Below, piece by piece: positions 20,671 to 34,500 of a stretch of 64,000 nucleotides of DNA (its first letter is position 1; each line of letters starts with the position of its first letter). The position numbers and the translations under genes were made by a program. Source of the DNA: Apostichopus japonicus (taxonomy: Eukaryota > Echinodermata > Holothuroidea > Aspidochirotida > Stichopodidae); NCBI RefSeq assembly GCF_037975245.1, contig NC_092561.1, positions 3,331,001 through 3,395,000 on the forward strand. Reading direction: 5' to 3'. The notes beneath the pieces were generated by a model. It saw nothing but the letters and a program-made list of their open reading frames with translations. It made no database searches and was not told the origin of the DNA.

Positions 20671-23600
20671 GTGTAAACAGCATAATGATATCAAATGGCC
20701 AAGAACGGAAACATTCCCTACTTTGGAATGGTACGAGCTGAAGTTCAGCTAAAGTTTCTCGTGAGACGTGAGATATGTCTTGTACCTGGTGTCATAAAGT
20801 TAAAGCAGAATAGCAAACACTCTAATACAATGCTTTAGATTTAAAACTGACAGTAAGTTTACAAGATATTTAATGGAAACAACGATATTTACCATTATAT
20901 GCATGGGGTAAAAGATTCCTTACAATCCTGTTATACTTCACTCAGATATAATGCACAACATATTTTGGGGGATTGAAGTTGACCTTTAGTATCATTATCG
21001 CGTTATCCAAACAACTTTACAGCGGTAAAAGCCAAGTTTATACTAAAACAAACTAGGTATAAAGGGTGTCACCTTGACAGTAACATGACAAACTGTGTGA
21101 GTGATTGAGTGAGTGAGGCAATTGGGTAAAATCAGAGTGTATTACATTGAGACTTACAAGAGCCTCGACGTAAACAGCATACGCACTGCTTGTGCAAACG
21201 ATTGAAAATACAATTCATAACAGTCGGGGGGGGGGGGGGGATCAATATTTCCCGACTGATTTAGGTAAGGGGCCGAAGAGTGTGGAAGGGCCAGAGGCGA
21301 ATGAAGGATGTCGTAAACTTGGGAGAGGTACTGCCGTGGGGTCAATTAACTAAAAAATTCCCTCGATTAATTTAAGTAGAGATCGGCCTTAATCCTGTAA
21401 TGATCAATTGCAAGTTGGTATAATGGTTCATAAATATAAATTGTTTTTTTTTTACCAGCTATCAGACCTGCAAAATCTTCATTAATTCAATGCAAAAATA
21501 ATACACTAAACGACGATTCGGTGTGGATGCGTCGCTCGCTTGCATCTCTAGAACAACTTCGTATTTAATAAAGAAATTATAAAGATAGAATATAATCTCT
21601 TACGTAGGTGTAATTCGTGTAATTGTATGATGGTATTTAATGGCACACTATTGTTTAACAGGCCAAATTAAGCAACTTGGGGTTTGTTACTTTTTTTCTT
21701 GTTTTCCTTGTCTAGTGTTGTATTTTTGCATTGAATCGATGTGTTCCTTGTGTGGAAACGCCTCAGTGCCACTGGCATCTACACCCACTTCGATTATCCC
21801 AAATGTAATTAAAACCAAAAACATAATCTCTCTAACATTCGTTGATTGTTCACGGGGTTAAATTAAGCAGTTTAATCCCCCCCCCCCCACGTTCCCTTGT
21901 CATTGTAGTGCGCATGCGCGCTACAATATTATGATTACTAGCCCGCTCCATCATCTACATGGCTTGCTGGTGAATGCCAGCTAAACATACACTTTTCATA
22001 TCAAAATCAAATTCACAGGTTGGCTACGCAGAAAATAATCCAGACTCAGATTTGCAAAGAATTGTGGCGGCCAACAATTAATTCTGCACACGTTAATAAA
22101 ATAGATCTCCTTGAGTAGCATACTTCTTCAAAACAATACGTGAAATTCTCTACTTTGGTTCGTTATTCTCGTCAAATATCACTAACTTGGCGAGAATATC
22201 AGGAAAGTTTGAAGTTGATGTTGTTCAATTTGACCATATTAGTGTCCAGGACTCTGTGTATTCTCTGTCACGTCCGAAAAAAAGGCGTGATTCGTGATTG
22301 ACAGCTTAGTTCTGATCGTTTTAGTCATCATTTCTTCATTTATATTGCAGGCAAATGCTAGATAGAGTACTGTCTATAAACATTACACAATATAGCCTAG
22401 CTTTGGTATACGTTAAAGGCCCAAACGCCGAACTTCCTTCTTTGTGACCGTAATAACTTCAAAAGGGTTGCAGTAACAAAGACCCCTCGATTGAATATGA
22501 ACAACTAACTAAGTTTGACCTTCACGACGCACTACAATGACAAGTGTTTGTTTACAAATACAGTTGTTCTAGTCTAGTTAGGTACTTTCGCTTTGAAGAG
22601 ATGGGGCGCTGCGGGAAAGCACCTGCCTGTTGGCATCTAGAATCATTCGATTATTTTAAAGTGTATTAAAAGGAAGGCCGGAATAATGTCACTTACATAT
22701 GTTGCTCAACTTAGGATGTTTCCAATCATCTTGCCGAAAAATACTAATTTATAAAATTTATGAAACCTGATATGGCTATTTCCTACTATCCCTTGGATAA
22801 CAGAAACATCTCACTTGACATGGTAAAGTTTGCGGTGCTAACGTTTCCACATTTCACATGGTGAGCTGTGTTTAGCCTTTAACCCGATAACGAACCTCTG
22901 CGATTACAGTGTTGAACTTTAGCTACGAAAGTATTTTTTCCGAGATACCTTCCTTTGCTTCATTGACATGCATTACATATGTATTTTGTATGACCTTTCA
23001 TATCCTATTCAGGTGGCATACTCCTATTAGAGTCTATATCAATCCGCTCGATTGTTCTCCTTCAGGAAAAGTGCCAAAAAGCAGCGGGAGAACATCTTTG
23101 GTGACCTGTTATCAATCATAATCTAGTTTTTTGTGGCTTGCATGTTGAAGAGCATGAATGGAAGTACATGTGGTGAGAAAATTGGGTCAATTGAGGCAAT
23201 TTTAGACCCCTTTAGGCCTCCCGGGAGCAGCGTAGGAAATTTGTTTACCACTGAGTGAAGAGGTTTGTTTACAAGTGACGAAAACTTCCGGCTCGGATAG
23301 CAAAAATCTACATGGTCATGGTACGGAAAATTGATGGTGCCATGAAAGGCCAACTTGTCAGCTATCCGGTGATGGGTAGCGTTTAGCTAGTGAAAACTTC
23401 TATCTAGACTTAGAGACCACATTACTTTTGTGATTTAGTGTGTAAGTCAATGGGGCTTTTAATGGGCGTATGCTACCTTAAGTGTTTACCATCTTCAGCC
23501 TTCGAAACAACTACTCTAAGTCAAAGTACTACTCTAAGTCAAAGTATGTAATCACTGATCTACTAAATAGGCCTACACTGCACTGAAAACTGCATACAAA

Positions 23601-23719
23601 CAATAACGTACCCCTGCATGACATCCACCATGGCCATCGGTCATTTGTGATAAATAATTGCACACCTTTTCATTTGGGTCCATAAATATAACTATATTGA
23701 TCTTCTTTTGCTTCGAAAG

Positions 23720-24075
23720 ATCAGACTTGATGGTCTGTGAGCTTAACCAGGTATTGTCCAGTAGTGTTGATTTATCCTCTGATGATTAAAGAGTGGCTTT
23801 AGACCTTATGGTCTGTGAGCTATACTTGGTATAGTCCAGTGTCGTTGATTACCATCTGATGATTAAATAGTGGTTTTAGACCTAATGGTATGTGAGCTAT
23901 ACTTGGTAAAGTCCAGTAGTGTTGCGATATCCTGTGATGATAAAAGAGTGGTTTCAGACCTAATGATGTATGAGCTATACTAGGTATTTTTAGTAGCGTT
24001 GATTATCCTCTGATGATTAAATAGTGGCTTTAGACCTAATGGTCTGTGAGCTATACTAGGTATAGTCCAGTATCC
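23720..24075. repeat. 77-bp tandem minisatellite, about five units
   Basis: GGTCTGTGAG-like starts occur at 23732, 23810, 23887, 23964 and 24041. Each unit contains GATGATTAAA and GTGGTTTTAGACC variants. Units are diverged, so the array is old. Confidence 0.9.
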
Positions 24076-27000
24076 TTGATTTGGACATCAAATAGTTTAT
24101 AAACCAACCCCAGCATGTGTAGACTACTCTCGTATTACACAGACAAACTTAATGGTATAGAAATCAAATTTCACTTTGCTAAGTCCAATTTCATTTTACC
24201 ATAACGATTCAAGAGAAGGAATGTAACGTATTAGGATTCTGCGCCAAAAGGGTTTTCTTTCATCGAGATCGAAAGACGTAGGCTATTGATAGATACTCCA
24301 ACATTTCAAGGTTAGACCATTGTTTGTAGTGAGCTAAATTCCTTCAAGGAAATTAGGAAGGTTTACACCAATGCGGTGAACAGGATATCAAAGGGACCCG
24401 GATGGGGAGGGGGGGGGTGGCAGTACAAATGTTCCCAGTCTAAATTAAGTCTCAACCTTTATGGAATGTCAGTATGGACAATTGTTAAATGGATGAATTT
24501 GAGGTCCTGGGATTGGTGAAACCGTTGTTTGGAGTCTTCCTTCAGAGAAAAGACATTTAGCGGGGAATTGTGCGTTCTGAGTCATATTAAACTATCAATT
24601 ATGTATATAATGAGGTATAACAGCAAGGTTGTACTAATAAATGAAAAATATATATATATAAAAAAGAAAAACATCAATTGCTTTCGGATAACTTATTGGT
24701 GGTCTTTTGATTAAAAATATGATTCACTTGATATGCACTTTTAAACCTTACAATAATTCACATTGCTGAATTATCAATATGGTGCTGTGTTTTCTGTGTC
24801 GGAACGTTATGTTGAGTGTATTGCTAATACATATCCCTTGTGTATGGTATACGGTTTATATGGAGGCCTAGGTGTATAACCACTGTATACCGCGCAAAGG
24901 CTTAACAGCAGTATCACAATGGAGCTTCACCAATGTTCAACGGAGCATAAAAAGGATGAAGTGTAAACGAATGTAATTCTATGACTAATAAAATATTACG
25001 CAAAAGGTAAATCACCGATTTTTCTCCAGCCTATATTAGAATATGAGTTCCTGTTAAGTAAACATGGTAGGCGTGAAATTTCAAACCCAGCTTAGAGGTC
25101 GTTTGTAACGTCCAAAGATGAACCTGAGGTCGACATGTACTACCTTACTGACTTAGACTTATGGTTATATGCTTGTCTAATGATATAATAATGTTTTTTG
25201 TATCATTGCAAGATCTCAATAGCTCTTATAAAATGTAAAACAATCGTAATAAAAAACAAAAGAGCAATGCACAGTCTTTTTGTAAGAAATAAAGACATTA
25301 GTGAAAAGTTTCTATTTTCATAAATATACTTCAAGAAATGCATTCCCTTGTTTATCACACCTACCATGAGTTGTTTACGGAGACAACCTAAACATATTAA
25401 ATAAGCCCACGGGTAGGTTTACATACACAAGGAGTTCACAAAAACAAATTAAAACCATAAAGATATCAACAATATATATGTCTGGAATACAATTTCAATG
25501 ATTTGAAAATAAGAGAAAATGTTGTATGTTTCTTCTAAAATCATCAATCAAATTTAATGAAAGCTAAATTGAATGCTTTTTGTTTTATGTAAAATTTACG
25601 GAATTCCTTGTATACTGTGGAAACTGTAACAGGAATATTACACCTAACGTAAAGTGGCAATCTATAGTTTTGTCAGTTTCAATATCTCACAATGAATAAG
25701 GATTTTGTTTTCTTGTAAAGTACCAAATTTTGATGCAGACGAAAACACCCTTCAAAATACACATATTGTGAAAAGTATTATGTTTACACAAGATACTAGT
25801 GTTTTTTATATTTATTTAGTACCTCGGTATATCAGGAAAGAAAAAAACAAGATAACTCAGTGGGTAAATTATTTTGCGCTTCAGTAAAGTGAATATATAG
25901 TTTCTTTATTTTCTATTACAAGTTGTTTTGGTTTGGTATGTTATGTTTTGTTTCATCCACATTCCTATTGTAGATACATGCATAAACTCCAAACTGGTTT
26001 GAGTGGTTCCTGTCTTTAGCGTCGTTATCTGGATGACATTGTCTGACTCTCCCTCTAGACTTTAATACTTTGTCTTCCACGCAGCCTTGTCAATTTTTTC
26101 TTAAATAATATTTAACCGGCTTTTGGGACGCCTTCGTGGAGTTTTTATAAAAGTACGGTCGAACACTTTTCGTGATTATTTAACATCCATTGTCTATGAT
26201 AGTTTACCGGTATATGTTCTAGAGGGACGAATATCCAATCTTGGATTCTGCTGTTTGAAGATCAGTTTCCCTGAAGTAGGATGGATAACGAGCTATCCTC
26301 TAATACAAGCTCATCCTAATCAGAGAATGTTTCATGTCCCAATACTCTTTAGATTTATTGATGCATCTGAATGCATTTCTCTGTCAATTGGATTTTAAAA
26401 TAATAGTCACATTATTGAGGGGAAGCAAACTTCCTGCGACATTTGCCGTCTTTCGAGTGCAAAGAGGGAAACCGAATTCGAGATTTCGAGACACACTTTA
26501 GCAAATATCATGGATGGGTCGGGTGGGAGGGGGGGGTAGAAAGTTTGCGCTGAACATACTGGTTGAGACGCATTTGTCACTAGATTAGAAGTAATGTTGT
26601 GGTGGCGGTATTTGTGAACTGATTAGCATTTTGAGCATTGTAGTAACATAGCAAACCATTCAATACACCATGCACGTCTGTCCACTTTAGTATTCATTGT
26701 TTAACTTTTGATTGTGCACAGATTCCTGCCAGTGGGAGTTTACTTGCTACTTGTTGTGTTCTAAGAATGGAATTCTTGACTTCCTGTTTATGTGAAGAGA
26801 ACAACAGCTTGACTAGCGTTAATTAATTCCTCAGAATGTGAAGTCATGGAAGTCAAGAAAAGCTAATTTTGATTTCGAAAAAAAAACCACACCCCAACAC
26901 CGACTGGAAGCTACGTAATGGAAGTTTTCATTCATACACTGCTGATGCCAACCAAAAGTTCAAAACTGTGAACATTATTTCAGCTTCCAAAGCCACTTTC

Positions 27001-27849
27001 CTTCAGCAAGAGGAAAATCAAAATTTATTGATCAGGATTATATAAGAAAATACTAGAGTAGTTTGCAGACATGTTCAAAGCATAGTTGTGATTGGAATAT
27101 TGTTTTTATTTTTATTTTTATGATATTGTTTGTTTCGAGCTAGTTTTGAGTTTATAAATATCGCAGGAAGTTAATTCAACTATCACAAATATTACATTCA
27201 GGCATACTGAACCTTTCTGCAGTACAGTAGCTACTGTAACTTTATCATGTTATGTCTTAAAATGTTTTTGCATTATGATTGTTGATAGTTGTTAAATTGT
27301 TATAATACCACATTATTACAGTATGGTTTTATCATTAAAGTTAGAAGTTACCTCAGCATTTGACTTTTAAGCCAGTATCAATTACTGCACCAATTGGTTT
27401 CTGCAAAGTACTAGTATAGTATTTGGAAGACAAAATGTGACTGGCATACTACTGTAATGAAATTTCCTTTCTGTACATGGTACAGTACAGTACCTGAAAA
27501 CTGTCTGCTGTAAATATGTGATATACTTACTTTTTTCGAACTGCACTAGCCACCACCCCCCCCCCCCCCAAACAGTTGCTAACAATGCAGTAAGAGAGTG
27601 CTAAATGATGAAGAGTGTTCTGTTTAAACTTGTTCTTTTAATCAATTTCTTACCCTTTTTTTAACTTATTTTTCTTACATTTTTATTAACCACTGAAATT
27701 GCTAATGTTTCGGTGAACATAGCTGTTGGTTTAATGTTCTTATCCTTGTTTCCCTAAGTAATATAACGTTTAGTCCAATAGCAATAAAGATATTGAATCT
27801 TAAGCAGCAAAAACAGGCAAATGGCTACACTAAACAACACTGAACATTT

Positions 27850-28295
27850 TGTGTCCCTCCGTTACCATTGGAATTGTCCCTCCGTTACTGTACAAGATCA
27901 ACTGTAGATTTGACAATTGATGCCTGTTCATCTAATTTTTCCTTGGTGTATGTGAAGCAATGTACCAGCCAACACCTGATATAAGTTACATGGTCAGTGC
28001 AACTTAAGAACAGTGAATTTGACATCTTCAAAAAAAAAAAGGTGTGAAAACACGTGTTCATTTGGTGTCCCTCCGTTACCATGATGTTTTTCATGCCATA
28101 TTTTTCCTACAGTAACAGCCACAAGAATTAAGATTATGGGTATGTAGCAAGTAACTACCTGTCTAGATAACCACACAAGAAATTGAAAATTCTCCCTCAA
28201 ACCACTGCAAAGAGAGACAAAATATGTAAGGAATACAGTCAAATGTCCCTCCGTTACCGCTTGACCCTGCCCATGGTAACGGAGGGACATTTTGT
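27850..28295. repeat. Cluster of TGTCCCTCCGTTACC motifs with one hairpin
   Basis: TGTCCCTCCGTTAC occurs at about 27851, 27873, 28067 and 28244, and inverted at about 28275. The last pair forms a near-perfect 18-bp stem with a loop of about 19 nt. Possibly the ends of a small foldback element. Confidence 0.7.
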
Positions 28296-30359
28296 CTCTC
28301 TTTTCTGTGGATCTAAATATATTTTTTTTGTCTTGTTCTCTCTGTCTATTTTTGGTAGGGCTCTACTAGATAAGCCCCTTGGGTTAATTTGGAGTGCTTC
28401 CTTTCACAATTTTCCTTGTTGTTTATGTATTTTGCCACTTATTTTACTCCTCTGTATTTAAATTGTGATGAAACAAATAACTGATATGAAATACGAATGC
28501 CTTTAAATTATCGCCTCATCATTCAGGTTTTTCGAAGTCTAGAAATTAACGCTTCATCACTCAGGTTATACAAAGCTTAGAAATTATCGCCACCCCAACC
28601 AGGCTATACGAAGCCTTAAGTAATATCGAATCATTATGTCAACATTTGAAACAATAATTGGGGACACAAATTTTTCAAATTTGATGAAGACATCACTCGG
28701 GCAGCAGTATGTATGCGCACCGAAAGAAATTATTATGGCGAGAGCACTGAGAACACATTATATGATACAAATTTCAGTAACAATATTAAATAACTTATGT
28801 TCACAGACCATCTGCAATCGCTTCTGGGAATAAGGGACGCCGTTTGTGTTAAAAACAGGTACATTAAAACAACCATATCCAGAGATGGAAACATTATCTT
28901 GAATTTGATGGATGGGCGGGGTTGGGGGGGGGGGGGCAAGTTATGTGTGTTTTCATGTGATTGTCATAATGTCCTCTACTGGAATACTATTTTAAGCGGT
29001 GGCGCTCTTTGAATAAATGAGATGACGTTAAAGAAATGATGTATCACCGTGATAACACCTAAACAAATAATGGATTATTTTACCGGGTTATGTTGTTGTC
29101 TATATGCTAATGAGCAGTTAATACAGTCCCTTAATAGTAACACGCTCCCAAGAAATAGCAGATTTCAAGTGACCCGTGCCCCTCTTCCGGTTTTGTGACA
29201 ATCCTATACAACGCCCATTTTATAATTATAAGAGCATTTCACTCATCCCTATACCATTGGACCCCCCCCCCCCACTTGCTTCTTTCCCTTTCAGCCAGAG
29301 GGTTCAGGAGTTCACCCCAGAGCCGTATATAGAGACGGTTCTGATTCACCGTATATTAGAACGCCCCCATCTATCATTATTGAAGAGTTTCTCAGGGGCG
29401 GCGACGGAAGGATCGGGTAGTGCGGATAATAGTAGTGCATGGAAATAAGCACACGTTGGGGAACATGGGAGCACCAAATATGTTGTAATAACATATCCAG
29501 TAGCAAGATGAAAATTGTGTTCATATCTTCCACGATAATATTATAGGTACCATGATATTGTCGGTCTGGGTCCTCCTTTGCTTTACACAATGAAACGGGC
29601 ACACAGAGAAATAAACACAAGATAACTCAAGTTTTTGTGATTCACTCCCTAATTACCGTGTAACTTCAGAATTATGAATGAAATATAATAAACAGTATTG
29701 ATGCACAGTTTAACCGGAAAAGTATATCTGAAGTCGAACAGAACTTAAAGTTATTTGTTTTTAACAAGTGCATTGAAACTATAATAGCTTACTACATGAA
29801 TATCAAAAGAGACACAAACATAAGTAACACATCTCTAAATATATTGTTCTAATAGACAATGTAATGCTTTGCTGAGGATTATATGAATCAGTTGAATTCT
29901 ACACGAAAAAAACAACACGAGGGCTATCAAGTTTACTGCTCAAACACAGTCGACTTTCTTTGACACTCAATAGCGGCGAAAAAAATTTTTTTTTCTGGAG
30001 GGCTACCAAATTTGAAGAATTGTAAATTTGATTTGCCAAATCCCTAAACCCCATCTGAAACTTTCAAAAAACGGCCTTCTCTGCATAACACGTATTCATT
30101 TGTGATATAAAAACTGGCACATGTAATTTACCAAAAGGTTAAAATATGACTTTTCAGTTTGTCACAAGAATGAAGGGGATAGTGAACACACATCCCCCCT
30201 GTAACCCCGATACAATCCCTGCCCCTTTGTGACCAAATGTCAAACAGTTTGGGTTTGTGATCATACCCAAATGACAAATGTCTGTTGTTTCATTTGATGA
30301 AAATATGATTACATGATCCCAGTACAATATATAACATAATAATTAATTATCAAAAGTAA

Positions 30360-30592
30360 ATATATACAGAAAATGGAAGTTATTGCCGTTAAGTCAAATG
30401 CAATATTTGAGAAAAAAATGACGGAAAAGCTTAAAACACAGTATAGCATAAGAGAGCTGTCGGACAATCGAGAATCCAAACAGCTAATTAATATATACAG
30501 AAAATGAGACTAATTTTCCTTTGATTCAAATGGAGGAACGGAAGACCTTAAAACTCAGTGTCATAAGAGAACTGTTTCGGACAATCGACAGA
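30360..30592. repeat. Imperfect two-copy tandem repeat
   Basis: ATATACAGAAAATG begins both copies (about 30361 and 30494), and each ends with a CATAAGAGA..CTGT..CGGACAATCGA block. It is old and diverged; no coding potential. Confidence 0.6.
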
Positions 30593-30699
30593 ACAACAGA
30601 CGGATGGATATAATTCATATGTTGTTAAGAATGCTTTAATATTCATCCGCCGATTGAAACTTTCTTGGTAATTCTTGTACATAAAATGAAAATAGAAAC

Positions 30700-30920
30700 A
30701 GAGGGTTGTTGCCGGGCCCGTGGTCAATAAGGGGGCCAGGAAAGTATGGTAAAAAGAATAATGATTTCCGTTACATAATATACATATGGAAATATGAAAA
30801 CTTCAAAAAGAGGCCAACGGGTTACGGTCCCGGGCCCGTCCGCGCCCTGGAAGCCAGTAAACGTGATCTGTACATGAATATTCTCTATGACTATGAATAA
30901 AAATTTGAAATTTGAAATTA
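30700..30920 (+). mobile_element. Possible 3' end of a CR1/L2-type LINE
   Basis: A GC-rich segment ends in CTATGACTATGAATAAA followed by repeated AAATTTG units. Such short tandem tails are usual at the 3' end of CR1/L2-like elements. No RT motif is seen. Confidence 0.3.
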
Positions 30921-31537
30921 ACTCGGAATATTGAATGGACTAAAATTGAAAATTTTGGAGCGATAGATTTAAAACTGGTAGTTATAAACTTACACCATCC
31001 CCTCAGTGTTTGTTGTTCATTAAATGTCAAACTTTAATTGTTTCTTAAAGTATCCGAGTGCATATGTATGTTTTACAATCCAGATACGTTATTATTTCAG
31101 TATATTTTATGTATTTATTATCGCATTTCTTAAAGCAGTGTATTTGTGTTTCGTCTCACTGTTGACATAGGGTAAATATTTATATTGGGGTTAACAAAGT
31201 TTAGATATATCTTTCGTGATTCTTCCTTGTCGTGATAATTTTATGGAAATCGAACAAGAAAACTTCAATAAAATTAACAGGTATTTTGAAAAGAATGTTC
31301 GTAAGCAAAGAATGTACTGTTTCGTGCTGGAAACTAACGGAATTTATGCTGATGTTTGCTTTATATTGTACCTCAACATGTTAATCAAAACTGAAATTGT
31401 GTGAGCCCTAAAATATGTAATTTCCAGCTGTGATTGTATTTATACTATGTACACTTTATGGCTGAAGTAAATTAATCGCGTTCCCATCTTTTGATATTAT
31501 ATTTTACAGCTATGACTTCGTGTCTACTATGTATAAT

Positions 31538-34500
31538 TTATGACTGATCTACTTCGGATTCATCATCTGATGAGCTTTCAGATTCATCATCCGAGGGACT
31601 ATGAGAACTTGCAGAATCTGCTTCTGTGCTCTCCTTGGAATCTGAATCATCCTCTTCATCTGCAACAAGCTTCTGTTCGTCATTATCGTCCTTAGTGTTT
31701 TGGTTTTGACTGGTTCTCATCTCCGTCTTTAATTGTTTATCATCGATTAAGCTTTGTAAAGCTTCTTCTTTTGTAATATTTAACCAGCTGTTAGGAAACT
31801 CTATATCACAGACATGAGAGTACATCTTACTAAAATCTACAAATATCCATTGCCAAAATAGTTTACCAGGATCATTTGTAGAAGGAAGAATATCCCAGTC
31901 TGGGCAATATTGTTTGTAATCTTTACAATGGAATACTTTTCCAGTTATCGTACACATTGCATCAGGAAGTAGGATGGATGAAGAGCAATCCTCTAATACC
32001 AGCCTATTAGTACCAGGGTATCTTTCTCCTGCCATGCCTCTAGGACGATGTAAATGAGAAGAATGTATTTTATGACTCTTCATAATATTATCACAGAACA
32101 TACCACACATTGGACAGGTGTTCTTACAAACATTCGATAGTCCTGCTGCTATTTTCAAGGATGAGTGGTCTAATTCAGGACAGTCGTCTTCCTCTTTTAA
32201 GCTCTTTTAAAAGACGAGAGACTTCCAGAGGACGAGGATTATCATATATGTCGTTTGTACGTCGCACTGACGAGTCTATATCAAATGTCTCTAAAAGACG
32301 ATCGATCCAGTCTTGATATGAGTCATTGCGATCTAAATTGTTCTCCATTTTGTTCAGACCGTCGCGGACCGTTACACGTAATCTACCACATTCGTTCTTT
32401 TCTGTATCATCACTGTCTGTTTGTAAGTACTCGCAGTAGTCATAAGACCATGCCATGATGTTACACATATTATCATAAATTAAATCACATCCCCATTCAT
32501 GCTCAAACACGTCTCGACGTTCGTATTCTAAGACGTCCCAAGGTAAACGCAATCGTTTAGTAAGTTCACTGTAATCAAAATTCTTTATAAAATGTTCATA
32601 CTTTTTCTGTAATTCTCTTCTAATGTAGTAATAAAGGACCTCTGATATGTTGTATTTTCCGTTACTTTGCTCAATAAAACTACCAAAGGTTTTTCTTACT
32701 ATATCATCTTCCCGGTCACAAAAATTACTGTTATTATCATCACTCACCTCTGTATACTGAAAAACCTCATTAAATGCCCTACCACAAAAGTGCATAAGTC
32801 CTTTTGCAATTAAACTATTTGGTAGTTTTATGTCACCTTCTGTCTTTTTCGAAAGATTTTGTAGTGTTTTTCGCACTAGCAATTGAAAAATATTTCTATC
32901 AAAATGCTTTCTCTTTTGACCCTTGAGCTCATCTATCGATGATTTAATAGATGTTATCATGATATTGACAGCTCTCTGTTTTTCATTTTGAATTATTTCA
33001 TTTTCCGGCGTTTCGCTTTCTCTTTTGCTAAGGCCTTTCTCTTCTTTGCGAGTAGTAGCTCTATTTTTAATCCAAGCCTTGACCTGCTTATCGTTGATGT
33101 ACTTAAAACAATCTGATAACTCTATGTGTTTTTCTATTCCTCCTTCCTTTGATAATAAATTATGAATGTCGCTCCCTATAGCCATATCCCATGTCATTCT
33201 TAACAATAACTTATCACATAACGTTTTAATATCAGACTACGATATTTGGATTTTTGTGATACCACTCTCTTGTTTGATTTCTTTCGTCCATTGATTCCAC
33301 AATTCATCCAGCACATCCACACGTGCACATCGTTCTTCATCTGATGTATTTGCATGCAGTGATTCTTCAGCAACTACCGTTGTACTTGCTTCTTTTTTGA
33401 CGTCAGTAATCATTCTCATCAACCATTTTCTTCCCAGATTTGGCAAATTATGTTCAAGTTTCTTAATCTCGTATTCTTCCGTTATCCTTTGTTGTGCCTG
33501 TTGTCTTGCATCTTTCACTGCAATATGAACATCCTCCAGGAATCCTTGTTTATGTCTAGAAATCATGCTCTTGCGAGGATGTTCTAAAACGTACTTTTCT
33601 ACTAAGTCTCTCAGTAGTTCGCTTTGCCTTTCCACTCCATCTTCTAAAGGTGTTATCAATGACTCAACACTGTCACCCTTTTCCACTGCAGATTCTACGC
33701 CTCCAACACAGTCATTAGTTTTATCCATTAATGCTTGTCTCATTTGCACTATCGATTCATTATAATAGAGGCAAAACTGATTGAAATCTACAGCTCTGAC
33801 ACTGTCCTTAAAGTTAAAGACAAAGTTTTCCTCTTTAACGGCGCTCCATACATCTCTCACGCGATCTGTAAATGTAGATAAGGTTAAATCTGGAGTGATC
33901 ATTTTACTTCTGACATCTTGTAAGAGTCCTCGTTTTATATTGATAACTTTCTCTCCATACATATGATTTGGGGGCGCCATTCCTCCGGTCCATAGGCTGG
34001 GCACGTACTGCAAATCTTCGTCAAATTTTAAATCTACAACGTCGGAAAACTCCTTTTAACGACCCTCCAAGCCTTCCTCTTCTGCAGCAAACTTTGTCGC
34101 CTCATTGAGTGTTTCTTTAATTTTGTCCGCACTTCCTTTATTTCTGTCTGCTGCTGTTAGATCAGATACTCGTTGTTGAACTATTTTACATCTGCATTCT
34201 ATATCAACCTCCTTCATCCGCATCAGCGCATGCGCAGCTATTTGTAAAATACCGGCCACGTCCGGACCGATGTTTTCACCACTTATGTTAAAAATCGTTA
34301 CGTTAGCAATACTCAGTGCGAACGTGACCAGTTCATTATCATACCTATGGTCATCGTGGTCAATAGCCTTTATTCCTTCAGTGTCAACGATAATGAAATA
34401 CTTGAAACCCAACTCTTTTGCGAGGTTTTCTTCAATTTTGAGAAATCGAGCGAATAGACCACGTGTACAACGTCCTGCCCGAACAGGAAACCGTAAACCA

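Larger units (their letters stand above)
1..22171. repeat. Segmental duplication, copy A (left end outside window)
   Basis: Collinear with 38947-62302. It starts at the window edge (position 1 matches about 38948) and ends at about 22171, where both copies read TTCGTTATTCTCG before diverging. It contains gene A and its flanks. Indels between copies are listed separately. Confidence 0.9.
22172..31537. other. Single-copy intergenic DNA without recognised gene
   Basis: AT-rich DNA between the 5' flank of gene A and the 3' end of gene C. It holds the minisatellite, the hairpin cluster, the two-copy repeat and several G/C homopolymers. The open frames are short, lack recognisable motifs and are not duplicated elsewhere in the window. 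Confidence 0.7.

Noticed and set aside
23720-24075. CRISPR-like array
   Set aside because: The repeats are contiguous 77-bp units without spacers in an animal genome.
26123-26398. 91-codon plus-strand frame
   Set aside because: No recognisable motif, no duplicate, no splice context; chance open frame in AT-rich DNA.
29176-29620. Overlapping open frames on both strands
   Set aside because: They span a poly-C tract and lack family motifs or splice support.
31216-31404. 62-codon plus-strand frame downstream of gene C
   Set aside because: Unrecognised, short, not conserved elsewhere in the window.
33206-34058. Introns explaining the stops in gene C
   Set aside because: Sequence on both sides of each stop aligns codon for codon with exon 12 of A and B, leaving no room for an intron.
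33237-34058. Stop-codon recoding in gene C
   Set aside because: The stops are TAA and TAG, no recoding signal is seen, and a frameshift follows; decay is simpler.
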